Virus record (IMG/VR): IMGVR_UViG_3300046684_000205
Location: 1-64,000 of that record
Origin: a virus
Direction: 5' to 3' (one strand)
Length of the DNA: 64,000 nucleotides
The translations under genes and the position numbers were made by a program. The notes under the pieces are model-generated. The model had not been told where the DNA came from. It made no database searches and worked only from the letters and a program-made list of their open reading frames with translations. This document shows positions 24,362 through 31,987 of this stretch, piece after piece. Position 1 is the first letter of the stretch, and each line of letters begins with the position of its first letter.

Positions 24362-25041
24362 CCTCCCCAGTTCACCTGACCCGCGTATCTGCCAACGCCA
24401 AGACTGGCCCTATCCCCGTCTCCACCTCCTCCCGCGCTACCTGTCCATCCACCTGCTCCTTCAAGGGCAACGGCTGCTACGCCGAGAACCATCCGCTCGC
24501 CTACCACTGGAACCGCGTCACGGCAGGCCGTGGCTTGCTGTGGGAAGACTTCGTCGACGAGATCAGCCGCCTGAAGGCCGGCCAGCTGTGGCGCCACAAC
24601 CAGGCTGGAGACCTTGCCGGCGAAGGCGATGTGATCGACGCCAAGGCGCTGCGCCAGCTGACGAAGGCGAATCGCGGCAAGCATGGCTTTACCTACACCC
24701 ATTACCCGCCGACGCCAGCGAACGTGAAGGCGATCCGCGCCGCGATTAAGGGCGGCTTCACGGTCAACCTGTCGGCTGACTCGCTGGCTGACGCTGACCG
24801 GCTGGCGCCGCTCGGCCTGCCGCTGGTGGTCGTGGTGCCGCTGGGCTGGAAGGAGGGGAAGACGCCGGCCGGGCGCCGCGTGACGCTGTGCCCGGCCCAG
24901 CACAAGGAGTACATCACCTGCGCCACGTGCCAGCTGTGCCAGAAGGCAGATCGGCATGCGATCGTGGCGTTCGAAGCGCACGGCGCGCGTAAGCGCACCG
25001 TGATCAGGGTGCTCGAGGAAAGAGCTACGGCCGAACCTTGA
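24358..25041 (+). CDS. GP88/DUF7227-like Cys-rich phage protein
   Basis: 227 residues from GTG 24358. The N-terminus (TGPIPVSTSSRATCPSTC, then GNGCYAE) and a C-terminal cluster of CPAQH, CATCQLC resemble the phage GP88/DUF7227 family. Six to seven Cys in two clusters on a TIM-like pattern (FTVNLSADSL, LPLVVVVP) suggest an iron-sulfur or radical-SAM-related enzyme; that is inference. It ends the + chain and overlaps the opposing gene's 3' end by 17 bases. Confidence 0.65.
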   Translation: MTSPVHLTRVSANAKTGPIPVSTSSRATCPSTCSFKGNGCYAENHPLAYHWNRVTAGRGLLWEDFVDEISRLKAGQLWRHNQAGDLAGEGDVIDAKALRQLTKANRGKHGFTYTHYPPTPANVKAIRAAIKGGFTVNLSADSLADADRLAPLGLPLVVVVPLGWKEGKTPAGRRVTLCPAQHKEYITCATCQLCQKADRHAIVAFEAHGARKRTVIRVLEERATAEP

Positions 25042-25168
25042 TGAAAGCCTGCGGCTTCGGCGGCGGCTTGGCCGCTTCCAGCCGTGCCGCTTCCGAAGCC
25101 GCCGCCGCGGCTTCCTGTTCTGCGATTTCTTTCTCGGCCGCCTCAGCCAGTTTTTGTGGGTCGATCAT
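25025..25168 (-). CDS. Small Ala/Glu-rich protein, end of fibre operon
   Basis: 47 residues from ATG at 25168, overlapping the upstream stop as ATGA. One long Ala/Glu helix followed by a Pro-rich end (AKPPPKPQAFIKVRP). It is the last gene of the minus-strand fibre operon and runs 17 bases into the opposing GP88-like gene. Similar short proteins are found after tail-fibre genes in other phages. Function unknown. Confidence 0.55.
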   Translation of the reverse strand: MIDPQKLAEAAEKEIAEQEAAAAASEAARLEAAKPPPKPQAFIKVRP

Positions 25169-26073
25169 CAGTTGTCTGTCTGGGTAAAGTAAATCGTGCG
25201 GAAGATTTGCTCGCCGCTGGCGAAGGTGATCGGCACCATGCACGAGTTGGTGCCGGCCAGATCCAGCCCGCCCAACTTGACGATCGCAAGGTTGTCCTGT
25301 GCGACCGGCGGCATCAGCGAGTTGACGCCGACCGGCGTCGGCGCCTGCACCGAGGCCAGCGTGCTGAGGCTGTAGCCCAGGTCCGCGCTGCAGTCGATGG
25401 CGAAATACTGCAGATCATCAGGGTCCTTGGGGAAGGTCCAGGACCGATCGTCCAGCAGCGTGAAGTGAATCGACTTGTCGATCTGCTCGCCGTTGGCGCA
25501 AGAGATGCGCAGCGTGACGTAATTGTCGAAATTGGTGGCCGTGTTCAGGCCGCCGATCTTCACCGAGATCAGGCCGCCCTGAATGACAGGACCTTCCAGC
25601 AGCATTACGCCGTTCACGAGCGCCACACAGGACACGGCGACCGTGCCCGCCTCCAGCATGACGCGTGAGACGTCGGCAACGTACCAGAGCTTGTCGAGCG
25701 GCGCCTTGTTGATGGTCCACTTCTTGTTTTTCAGGTACGGACCGTTCTGCAGTAATTTGGGCGCGTTTTCGGTGCCGAACAGGACGACGCGTGAGCCGCC
25801 GGCGAACACGGCGATGCGGCTGGCGGCGACCGTGATGACGGCCGGGACAGTCGCCGAGGATGCCATGCCGGCGGCGATCGAGGTGCTGCTGGACAGGGCA
25901 GCACCTGGGGCATTGCCGGCGACGGCGGTCGGGCCGCCCTGGCCGCCCGCCGAGGCAAGGCCTGCCACAAGTTTCGTGGCGCTGGCAAGCGCCGCGCCGG
26001 GCGCGCTGGCGCTGGCTGCTACGGCGCCGGCCATGCCGACGGCGTCAAGGCCTACCGCGTTGCGTGCGATCAT
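25168..26073 (-). CDS. Virion-associated protein with duplicated beta-domain
   Basis: 301 residues. The N-terminal 90 are Ala/Gly/Ser-rich and low complexity. The rest carries a repeated domain: GGLISVKIGGLNTATN with ANGEQIDKSIHFT, and NLAIVKLGGLDLAGTN with ASGEQIFRTIYFTQ. A linker holds an Asp-rich DPDDLQYFAID segment. Position after the esterase and fibre genes indicates a tail-fibre-associated role; exact function unknown. Confidence 0.6.
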   Translation of the reverse strand: MIARNAVGLDAVGMAGAVAASASAPGAALASATKLVAGLASAGGQGGPTAVAGNAPGAALSSSTSIAAGMASSATVPAVITVAASRIAVFAGGSRVVLFGTENAPKLLQNGPYLKNKKWTINKAPLDKLWYVADVSRVMLEAGTVAVSCVALVNGVMLLEGPVIQGGLISVKIGGLNTATNFDNYVTLRISCANGEQIDKSIHFTLLDDRSWTFPKDPDDLQYFAIDCSADLGYSLSTLASVQAPTPVGVNSLMPPVAQDNLAIVKLGGLDLAGTNSCMVPITFASGEQIFRTIYFTQTDN

Positions 26074-26074
26074 G

Positions 26075-27628
26075 TCAGGCTCCCGTCACGGTGATGGCGG
26101 CGCTCGGCCGGCACGGCAGGCCGTACGTGTCGCCCGGCACGGTGTCGTTGTCGACGAGGACGGCCGCCAGTGCGGTGGTGGCGCCGTAAGGTGCATTCAT
26201 CAGACCGAAATCCATCGTGAGCGCGCCGACAGGCGCCGACGCGAGCGTGAAGTCGACAGTGTCCGGGCCGGTGATCCTAGTCGCGGTGTAGCTGATCTGT
26301 GCGCCGCTGGCGCCGCCGTCGTAGAATCGGAAGCCCTGCAGCGGCACGCTGCTGCCATCGCCGCCAGCCGCGTCCTTCAGCAGCGTGCCAAGGGCATGCT
26401 GGAACTTGGCGGTCACGGTGACGTTGCTGCGCGTCCCGCTCAAGAGCTTCGGGCCGCTGCCGCCGTCGCCGGTACCGAGAATTCGGGCTGCCGCCGACTT
26501 CGCATACCGTTTGCCTTGGCGCGCCTGCGAGAGGCCGTCGAAGTGGATGTTGGAGGCGCCTGCCAGATTGGCGTCGATCGCCGAGCCGCCGCAGAACACG
26601 CCCGGCGTGCCGGCGTTGGCGGCGAGGAAGCCGAGTTCCGCCTGACGGATCACGCTCATCCAGTTCGGGTCGGTGTTGTAGCCGGCCGACGGGCCGACGA
26701 AGACCAGGCCGAAGCGCAGATTGGCGCCGTAGCCGGTGTCGTTTTGCAGGCCGGCCAGCATGCTCTGCAGCGCGGCCTGGTAGCCTGCCAGCTCGCCATC
26801 CTCACCTTGCAGGTAGTAGATGGTGCGCGGCTTGGAGCCGGATGCGGCCATGGCCTGCAGGGCCTTGTCGTAAGCGCTGCCGGCGGTGCCGGGCTGCCAC
26901 TGGCTGATCTTCGAGCCGGTCACGGCGTAGTTGGAGATCGTCACCATGCAGCCGAGCGCAGTCGACAGGTAGTTCGCCATGTGGATGATGCCGTCGGCGG
27001 AGGTCGAGCCGGATTCGACGTTCGGCGGATCCGGGTAGCCCGGCGAGCCCCACACGGTGCCCGGCGGCAGGGCATCGTTATAGCTGCCAAGTCGTTTGTA
27101 GGCGAGGCTGGTGAGCGTGGTCCCGCTGAAGGTCGCCGCCGTCGTGTACGAACCCTTGCCGCCGGTCGGGTACTTCCCGGTGGTCGACTGCGACAGGAAC
27201 GCCATGTTCGACTGGCCGATGAGAAGCACGTGTTCGCCCACGCCGAACTTCCGCGCGCAGGCTGCGGTGATCGATGGGTCGGTGGCGTCGCGCACCTGGA
27301 ATTCCAGCGGCTCCAGTGTCGACGGCAGCAGGGCACCGGCGCTGAACTGACTGCCGGTGAACGACGGAGAAGTTGCAGGCGTCCACGGCGTCCAGGCGGC
27401 GCTGGTCGCGGGATTGTACAGCCGCCACTCGAGCCCGACCGGGTTGCCGGTGTAGGAGCCGGTGAAGGTCACGAATGCCGTCGTGACGCCAAGGTCGCGC
27501 TGCAGGGCCTGCCGGTCCTTGGCTGCGATCTCGTTGAGCGTCAGGCTCGATGCGGCTTGGCGCGGCGTCGCCGAAGCCAGGCCGCCGCTGCGCCTGCGCA
27601 GCACTCCAGAAGTTCGGCGCAGGACCAT
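26075..27628 (-). CDS. Tail-associated SGNH esterase (sialate O-acetylesterase type)
   Basis: 517 residues. After about 130 residues of beta-rich N-terminal domain (an Ig-like virion attachment region), the SGNH catalytic module begins with VLLIGQSNM (Ser 140), continues with YYLQGEDGE (274-276 QGE) and ends with IHFDG (His 362), matching the carbohydrate esterase family that removes O-acetyl groups from glycans. A C-terminal beta domain follows. In the fibre operon this suggests capsule or O-antigen deacetylation during adsorption. Confidence 0.78.
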   Translation of the reverse strand: MVLRRTSGVLRRRSGGLASATPRQAASSLTLNEIAAKDRQALQRDLGVTTAFVTFTGSYTGNPVGLEWRLYNPATSAAWTPWTPATSPSFTGSQFSAGALLPSTLEPLEFQVRDATDPSITAACARKFGVGEHVLLIGQSNMAFLSQSTTGKYPTGGKGSYTTAATFSGTTLTSLAYKRLGSYNDALPPGTVWGSPGYPDPPNVESGSTSADGIIHMANYLSTALGCMVTISNYAVTGSKISQWQPGTAGSAYDKALQAMAASGSKPRTIYYLQGEDGELAGYQAALQSMLAGLQNDTGYGANLRFGLVFVGPSAGYNTDPNWMSVIRQAELGFLAANAGTPGVFCGGSAIDANLAGASNIHFDGLSQARQGKRYAKSAAARILGTGDGGSGPKLLSGTRSNVTVTAKFQHALGTLLKDAAGGDGSSVPLQGFRFYDGGASGAQISYTATRITGPDTVDFTLASAPVGALTMDFGLMNAPYGATTALAAVLVDNDTVPGDTYGLPCRPSAAITVTGA

Positions 27629-28936
27629 TTACGCTCCAGTGAAGGACAGACCAGCCGGGTTCGCATTGACAGGCTGCCCGACGAACGTAGCGGTGGCTGC
27701 GTTCGGATCGACTGCCACGAACCACTCGCACCACTTGCGGGTGTCGCCAGCCGGGATCCACAGGATCGCGTTGTCGACGAAGTTGCCATTGCCGGCGTTG
27801 AAGCCGCAGCTGACAAGGCCGTTCTTCGACGAGCCACCGTTGCTGTTCTGATTCGGGGTCGGCGGGGTAGCGCTGTAGTGCAGGACGTCAGCTTCGGTTG
27901 GCGTGACTCCCAGCGGGAACCAGCCGGATACGACTCGAGCCGGGATGGCGGTGTCGGAGGCGCGCTTGAAGTACCAGTAGCCGTTGTTGTTGATCGTCGT
28001 CTTGTCGACAGCAAGACCCTTGCCAGCAGGCGCGTAGTTGAAGGTGTAATTGGCAGCAACGCTGAGGTCAATTGCCGGCGAGCTCGGCTTGATGGCATTC
28101 GCGCCATTCGTGCCGGGGTAGCCGGTCAGGGTGTATGCCGGCAGAGCTGCTGCGGCATTGACTGCGAAGGTGCCTGAGGTGCCCACCACGCCGATCGAGT
28201 TGTGGTCGCGCACCTTGACGCTCGCCGAGGCGTTCGCCGCGCTGATGACCACACCGGAAATCGAGTAGGTGCCGCCACCGCCGCTGATGGCGCTGATGGT
28301 CGGTGCGCTGGCCTGGGTCCAGGTGGAGCCGCCGTCGGTCGAGTAATCGAGTGCGGTCGGCGCGCTGCTGTAGCCGCTGTAGGCGCCGGTGACGGCGAAC
28401 GCGGTACCGGCAGTCTGCGCTGCCGGGGTGTTGACCGTGATCGACGGCGTCGGTGTGGCCGTGCCGCCGCTGCCGACCTTGGCAAGGATCTGGGCTTCGA
28501 GGTTCGCGTAGGTGATCTGATAGCTCTGCCCGGTGGCTGGGTTCAGCCACTCCTGCACGTAGTCAGGCGGTACCGTGGTGATCGTCGACAGCTGGTTGAC
28601 CGCTACGCCGTTCAAGTATGTCGCCGGCACGGTGTTGTAGATTGTGAGGGTCGTGCCGGTGTAGGTCGGGATGGTCGCGCCACCAGCCGAACTGCGCAGC
28701 ACCTGGCGGCGTGTGATCTGGGTGCTCGACGTGATGTCGAACAGGCTGATTTCCCAGGCGCCAAGGCCGTCGGTGACATCGAACGGTACGCCCTGGTCGC
28801 CCGCAGTCAGGTCACCATTTGCCACGGCCGTCGAAAGGGTGATGCACTCCTTGTCGAAGGCCACGCCCATATTGAATACGCCGGCGCCCGCGGCAGAACC
28901 GACGACCTTCAGGTGGTCAACAAACTTGTAAGTCAT
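27629..28936 (-). CDS. Tail fibre-like protein with Ig-like domain
   Basis: 435 residues. The N-terminus (GVPFDVTDGLGAWEISLFDI then QVLRSSAG) is typical of phage fibre proteins binding the tail. Residues 165-265 form an Ig-like beta-sandwich (PSITVNTPAAQTAG onward with YSTDGGSTWT). The C-terminal part is Gly/Asn-rich and may bind receptor. It directly abuts the esterase gene. Confidence 0.65.
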   Translation of the reverse strand: MTYKFVDHLKVVGSAAGAGVFNMGVAFDKECITLSTAVANGDLTAGDQGVPFDVTDGLGAWEISLFDITSSTQITRRQVLRSSAGGATIPTYTGTTLTIYNTVPATYLNGVAVNQLSTITTVPPDYVQEWLNPATGQSYQITYANLEAQILAKVGSGGTATPTPSITVNTPAAQTAGTAFAVTGAYSGYSSAPTALDYSTDGGSTWTQASAPTISAISGGGGTYSISGVVISAANASASVKVRDHNSIGVVGTSGTFAVNAAAALPAYTLTGYPGTNGANAIKPSSPAIDLSVAANYTFNYAPAGKGLAVDKTTINNNGYWYFKRASDTAIPARVVSGWFPLGVTPTEADVLHYSATPPTPNQNSNGGSSKNGLVSCGFNAGNGNFVDNAILWIPAGDTRKWCEWFVAVDPNAATATFVGQPVNANPAGLSFTGA

Positions 28937-28945
28937 GGCGGATCC

Positions 28946-29368
28946 TTATGCCGGTGTCGGCAGGGTGACGGTGCTCGCGGCCAGCGAGAAGGCCGCGGCA
29001 GTCGAGCTGATGTTGGCGCCGAAGTCGTCGTACGCGATCAGCTCTTCGGAACCGGCGGCGCCGCCGCGCCGTTTGTAGTAGACCGCGCCGCGCGCGGTGA
29101 TCGTGCTGGCCGGCCAGCTGACGGCGCCGAAGGTGACGGTGTTCTTGTGGTTGACCGTGTCCTTGGCCAGGGTGATCGGTACGGCGATGCCGCCAGCGGT
29201 GTAGCCAGCGCCGGACACTTCGCCGGTCACGCTCGACCGATAGATATGCGCACCCACATTCGGCGTGTAGGAGGCATCGACCAGCGCCACATAGAAGGTG
29301 TCGGCAGATGCGACGATGTTGCCTCTCAGAACTTGGTCGAGAAAGCTGTCGTAGGCGGTGGAGGCCAT
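28946..29368 (-). CDS. Short phage structural protein
   Basis: 140 residues, beta-rich. The pattern FYVALVDASYTPNVGAH, TGEVSGAGYTAGG and VTFGAVSWPAST recurs in short tail/fibre-associated proteins of many phages. It heads the minus-strand fibre operon, with a candidate promoter about 35 bases upstream. Confidence 0.7.
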   Translation of the reverse strand: MASTAYDSFLDQVLRGNIVASADTFYVALVDASYTPNVGAHIYRSSVTGEVSGAGYTAGGIAVPITLAKDTVNHKNTVTFGAVSWPASTITARGAVYYKRRGGAAGSEELIAYDDFGANISSTAAAFSLAASTVTLPTPA

Positions 29369-29390
29369 GGCGATTCCAGTGGGAAGATGT

Positions 29391-29408
29391 CAGAATGCAA
29401 GAATTCTG
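29391..29408. promoter_or_regulatory. Inverted repeat, candidate operator
   Basis: CAGAAT then six bases then ATTCTG forms a perfect 6-bp dyad over 18 bases. Its right arm is the -10 of the candidate minus-strand promoter, so a bound repressor would block the fibre operon. Sequence evidence only. Confidence 0.4.
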
Positions 29409-29431
29409 GCACGCTTCTTGCTGGAAGTAAA
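29403..29431 (-). promoter_or_regulatory. Candidate sigma70-like promoter for fibre operon
   Basis: Read on the minus strand, TTTACT (29431-29426), a 17-base spacer and CAGAAT (29408-29403) each match four of six consensus bases. The start codon at 29368 lies 35 bases downstream. Confidence 0.4.
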
Positions 29432-29488
29432 GCCGGGAAATTATGCAACAGAAACTTGCTAAGGAGCCATTACCCAGAGAAAATTGTT

Positions 29489-29517
29489 TTGACACAACTC
29501 AAAAGTTTGCTTACCCT
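29489..29517 (+). promoter_or_regulatory. Candidate sigma70 promoter, shared motif copy 1
   Basis: A perfect TTGACA at 29489-29494, 17-base spacer and TACCCT at 29512-29517, followed by AATAAT. The spacer contains TCAAA-AGTTTGC, closely matching the promoter at 37897. It drives the rdgC2/methyltransferase block. Confidence 0.65.
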
Positions 29518-29550
29518 AATAATTCCCTTCCCGAGAGAAAGTCCAACACC

Positions 29551-30402
29551 ATGTGGCCCAAGAGCGCAACCATATTCGGCATCAGCCCGAAAGCACAATT
29601 TCCCGTCGAGCAGCTTGAAGCTGCTCGTTTTGTTCCTGTCGGCGATCTGCAGCTGACGTCCTGCGGCTTCGTGCCGATTCAGGGCGAGCTGGCATACCGG
29701 CAGGGCAAGCACCTCCTGCTGCGCTTCATGACGGAAAAGAAACACCTGCCGGGCTCGGCGGTGGCGGTGAAGCTGGAAGAGAGGTGCGCCGCGCTGGAAG
29801 ACGAGCAGGGCTTCCCGCCCGGCAAGAAGGCGCGTAAGGAGCTCAAGGAGCGGATCGTCGACGAGCTGCTGCCGCGCGCGCTGTCGTCGCGCCGTACGAC
29901 CCTCGTCTGGATCGACCAGGTCCAGCATCGCATCGTGATCGACTCGACCTCGAACAGTGTGGTCGACGAGATTCTGAAGACCCTGCGCAAGACCTTCACC
30001 GGCGAGCTGGGCATCTGCGACGTCAGCTGGCCGCGCGACAAGGTGATCACCGAGTGGGTCAACGACGAGGCGCCGCACGACTTCACGCTGGACGATTCGC
30101 TGGTGGTGCAGTACCCGGGTGCGAAGGGCAAGGTCGTGAAGTTCGAGCGCGGGTCCTGCGACGACACGGACGTGATGGACAGCCTGCAGCGCGGCGCCGT
30201 CGTGCAGTCGGTCGCCATGACCTTCGGCAGCCGCCTCTCGTTCGTCATGACCGACAACAACCAGATCCGCAAGCTTCGGGCGCTGGACGTGCTGCAGGAA
30301 GGCCGCGACGCCGAGAAGGATGTCGACCGCTTCGCTGGCGACGTCGAGCTGATGACGCGCGAGCTGGGCGTGCTGATCGATCGCCTGGTGCGGGAGGCGT
30401 AA
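29551..30402 (+). CDS. rdgC: RdgC-like recombination-associated protein (copy 2)
   Basis: 283 residues from ATG 29551. QGFPPGKKARKELKERIVDELLPRA region (about residues 87-111) matches the same block of the first copy almost residue for residue, while the N-terminus (MWPKSATIFGI) is diverged. Both are close to cellular RdgC length. As first gene behind a strong promoter it is likely expressed early. Family known to bind dsDNA and inhibit RecA; phage function inferred. Confidence 0.85.
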   Translation: MWPKSATIFGISPKAQFPVEQLEAARFVPVGDLQLTSCGFVPIQGELAYRQGKHLLLRFMTEKKHLPGSAVAVKLEERCAALEDEQGFPPGKKARKELKERIVDELLPRALSSRRTTLVWIDQVQHRIVIDSTSNSVVDEILKTLRKTFTGELGICDVSWPRDKVITEWVNDEAPHDFTLDDSLVVQYPGAKGKVVKFERGSCDDTDVMDSLQRGAVVQSVAMTFGSRLSFVMTDNNQIRKLRALDVLQEGRDAEKDVDRFAGDVELMTRELGVLIDRLVREA

Positions 30403-30704
30403 TGGCGATCCGGAAAATTGGCATGCTCACCGAGGTCACGCCCGGCCAGTACATCTGCATCGAGCCGCTGATGCGCGACCACATCTGCAGCTCGCCGCTG
30501 AAGGTGCTTCGCCGCAGCGGTAAGCGGGTGTATTTCGAAAACCGGCATGGTGAAGAGAAGTTCTGCGCTGTCGGCAGCGTCGTTGCCCTGTGCGACACCC
30601 AGGAGGAGGCCGCGGAGCTCTTCGCCATCAGCCTGTCGCAGTTCGACCGGCTGCGCGAGGTGCGCAACGAGCACAAGGCGCAGTTCGCGGCCCTGCTCGC
30701 ATGA
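30402..30704 (+). CDS. Hypothetical protein with KOW-like strand pattern
   Basis: 100 residues from ATG 30402, sharing one base with the rdgC2 stop. Beta-rich first 60 residues (SPLKVLRRSGKRVYFENR) recall small SH3-like domains; the C-terminus is a charged helix. Function unknown. Confidence 0.5.
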   Translation: MAIRKIGMLTEVTPGQYICIEPLMRDHICSSPLKVLRRSGKRVYFENRHGEEKFCAVGSVVALCDTQEEAAELFAISLSQFDRLREVRNEHKAQFAALLA

Positions 30705-31804
30705 GCACGGCCTACTACAACGAGTTCGATCCCGGCGCCGCGGCGTGGCTCCGGGAGTTGATTAAAGAGAAGCTGATCGCGCCGGGCGTGGTCGACGAAA
30801 GGAGCATCGCAGATGTCACACCCGGAGACCTTGCCGGATTCACCCAGTGCCACTTCTTCGCCGGCATCGGCGGCTGGTCCTACGCTCTCCGACTTGCAGG
30901 CGTCCCTGACAGCCGTCCAGTCTGGACTGGAAGCGCTCCTTGCCAGCCTTTCTCCTCGGCAGGCGAGGGAGCGGGGTTTGATGATGAGCGGCACCTATGG
31001 CCCGCTCTCCACCACCATGCCCGCGTCCGACGCCCTGCAGAAATCCTTGGAGAGCAGGTTGCAAGCAGTCTCGTCGACCCATGGATCGACCTTGTACAAG
31101 CTGATCTGGAAGCCCTGGGCTACGCCGTCGGGGCGCTCGCGTTCCCGGCTTCGTGCGTCGGTGCCCCGCACATCCGCGACCGCTGCTACTGGGCAGGCCG
31201 GCTGGGTGACACCGACCTCCCGCGACTGGAAGGACTCGGGAGCCGATATCAAGCCGCGCTCGGACAATGGCAAGGAGCGCCTGGATCAGCTGCCGCGGCA
31301 AGCGAACTTGTGCGGCTGGTCCACGCCGATCGCCAACGAGGCCAAGGCGGGCACGCCCTGCTCCAACCAGGTGACGGTGGGCATGGCGGCGCAGCTGACG
31401 GGCTGGCCGACGCCGCGCGCGGTGGATGGCAGCAAGGGTGTGGACCCGACGGCGGACACGCTGCGCGGCACGGATCTGCCGACCACGGCCAGCTGGACGA
31501 GTGGGATCGCCGTGCCGGGCCCGGCCCGACTAACGGCTACTGGGAAGCTGCTGACTGGCTTGCTTGCCGAGACAGCCGATGGCGGCCTGTTGAATGCGGC
31601 ACACAGCCGCTGGCTCATGGGCTACCACGAAGCTTGGGATCGTGCGGTGCCAGGGTGGCAGGACTGGCACGCATGGCAGGTCTTGATGCAGCAAGCCTTG
31701 GCCGAGCAAAGAGCTACCGCGTGACGGCGCTGCGAGGCTATGGCAATGCGATCAACGTCTATGCCGCGAAAGCATTTATTGAAGCGTTCTACGGGAGCAT
31801 CTGA
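30701..31804 (+). CDS. C5 cytosine DNA methyltransferase, 3' two-thirds overprinted
   Basis: 367 residues. Motif I FFAGIGGWS (52-60), motif IV GSAPCQPFS (77-85, catalytic Cys 81), motif VI as EQV (118-120) and motif VIII IRDRCYW (158-164) are in order; motif X is YGNAINVYAAKAFI near the end. The EQV form of ENV occurs in this subclass. The target-recognition region is Gly/Ala-rich, consistent with constraint from the second frame at 30813-31724. Probably methylates phage DNA against restriction. Confidence 0.85.
   Translation: MSTAYYNEFDPGAAAWLRELIKEKLIAPGVVDERSIADVTPGDLAGFTQCHFFAGIGGWSYALRLAGVPDSRPVWTGSAPCQPFSSAGEGAGFDDERHLWPALHHHARVRRPAEILGEQVASSLVDPWIDLVQADLEALGYAVGALAFPASCVGAPHIRDRCYWAGRLGDTDLPRLEGLGSRYQAALGQWQGAPGSAAAASELVRLVHADRQRGQGGHALLQPGDGGHGGAADGLADAARGGWQQGCGPDGGHAARHGSADHGQLDEWDRRAGPGPTNGYWEAADWLACRDSRWRPVECGTQPLAHGLPRSLGSCGARVAGLARMAGLDAASLGRAKSYRVTALRGYGNAINVYAAKAFIEAFYGSI
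30813..31724 (+). CDS. Conserved WPTP-repeat protein overprinted on the methyltransferase (+1 frame)
   Basis: 303 residues lying wholly inside the methyltransferase gene, in the +1 frame. It carries features I recognise from a widespread phage protein family: SGTYGPLSTT, STLYKLIWKPWATPSGRS, three GW-x-TP repeats (residues 130, 169 and 198) and the closing HSRWLMGY (264-271). AAAGGAG lies eight bases before its ATG. Function unknown. Its length, motifs and ribosome site argue for a true gene rather than a chance frame. Confidence 0.7.
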   Translation: MSHPETLPDSPSATSSPASAAGPTLSDLQASLTAVQSGLEALLASLSPRQARERGLMMSGTYGPLSTTMPASDALQKSLESRLQAVSSTHGSTLYKLIWKPWATPSGRSRSRLRASVPRTSATAATGQAGWVTPTSRDWKDSGADIKPRSDNGKERLDQLPRQANLCGWSTPIANEAKAGTPCSNQVTVGMAAQLTGWPTPRAVDGSKGVDPTADTLRGTDLPTTASWTSGIAVPGPARLTATGKLLTGLLAETADGGLLNAAHSRWLMGYHEAWDRAVPGWQDWHAWQVLMQQALAEQRATA

Positions 31805-31987
31805 ATGATCCAGTCGACTATAGCCAAGCTGGAGCACCGCCTCCGCGTGGCGCAGTCCGACCTTCGAGACTGCAGCAATCCGAAGTACCCGCACCTCAAT
31901 ACGGCCGAGATGGTCAACCAGACCAAGCAGCGGATCGCGGTCATCGAGCGCGATCTGGCAGCGGCCCGGCGGGAGGTATCCGAATGA
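31805..31987 (+). CDS. Small coiled-coil protein
   Basis: 60 residues, starting directly after the methyltransferase stop. Two helical heptad-like runs (IAKLEHRLRVAQSDLRDC and KQRIAVIERDLAAARREV) form a probable coiled-coil hairpin. Function unknown. Confidence 0.5.
   Translation: MIQSTIAKLEHRLRVAQSDLRDCSNPKYPHLNTAEMVNQTKQRIAVIERDLAAARREVSE

Larger units (their letters stand above)
29369..29550. other. Divergent intergenic control region
   Basis: 182 bases between the minus fibre operon and the plus replication block, the longest gene-free stretch here and AT-richer than its flanks. It holds a candidate promoter for each direction and one inverted repeat. A start for the plus gene at 29443 would be in frame but would place the promoter inside coding sequence. 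Confidence 0.7.

Noticed and set aside
25583-28177. Long + strand open frame opposite the fibre/esterase genes
   Set aside because: The minus strand carries clear esterase and fibre motifs; the + translation is Arg/Ala-rich without motifs and has no start signal.
29443-29550. N-terminal extension of RdgC copy 2 from ATG 29443
   Set aside because: The extension crosses the TTGACA promoter, is unlike RdgC N-termini, and ATG 29551 gives the family-like start MWPK.
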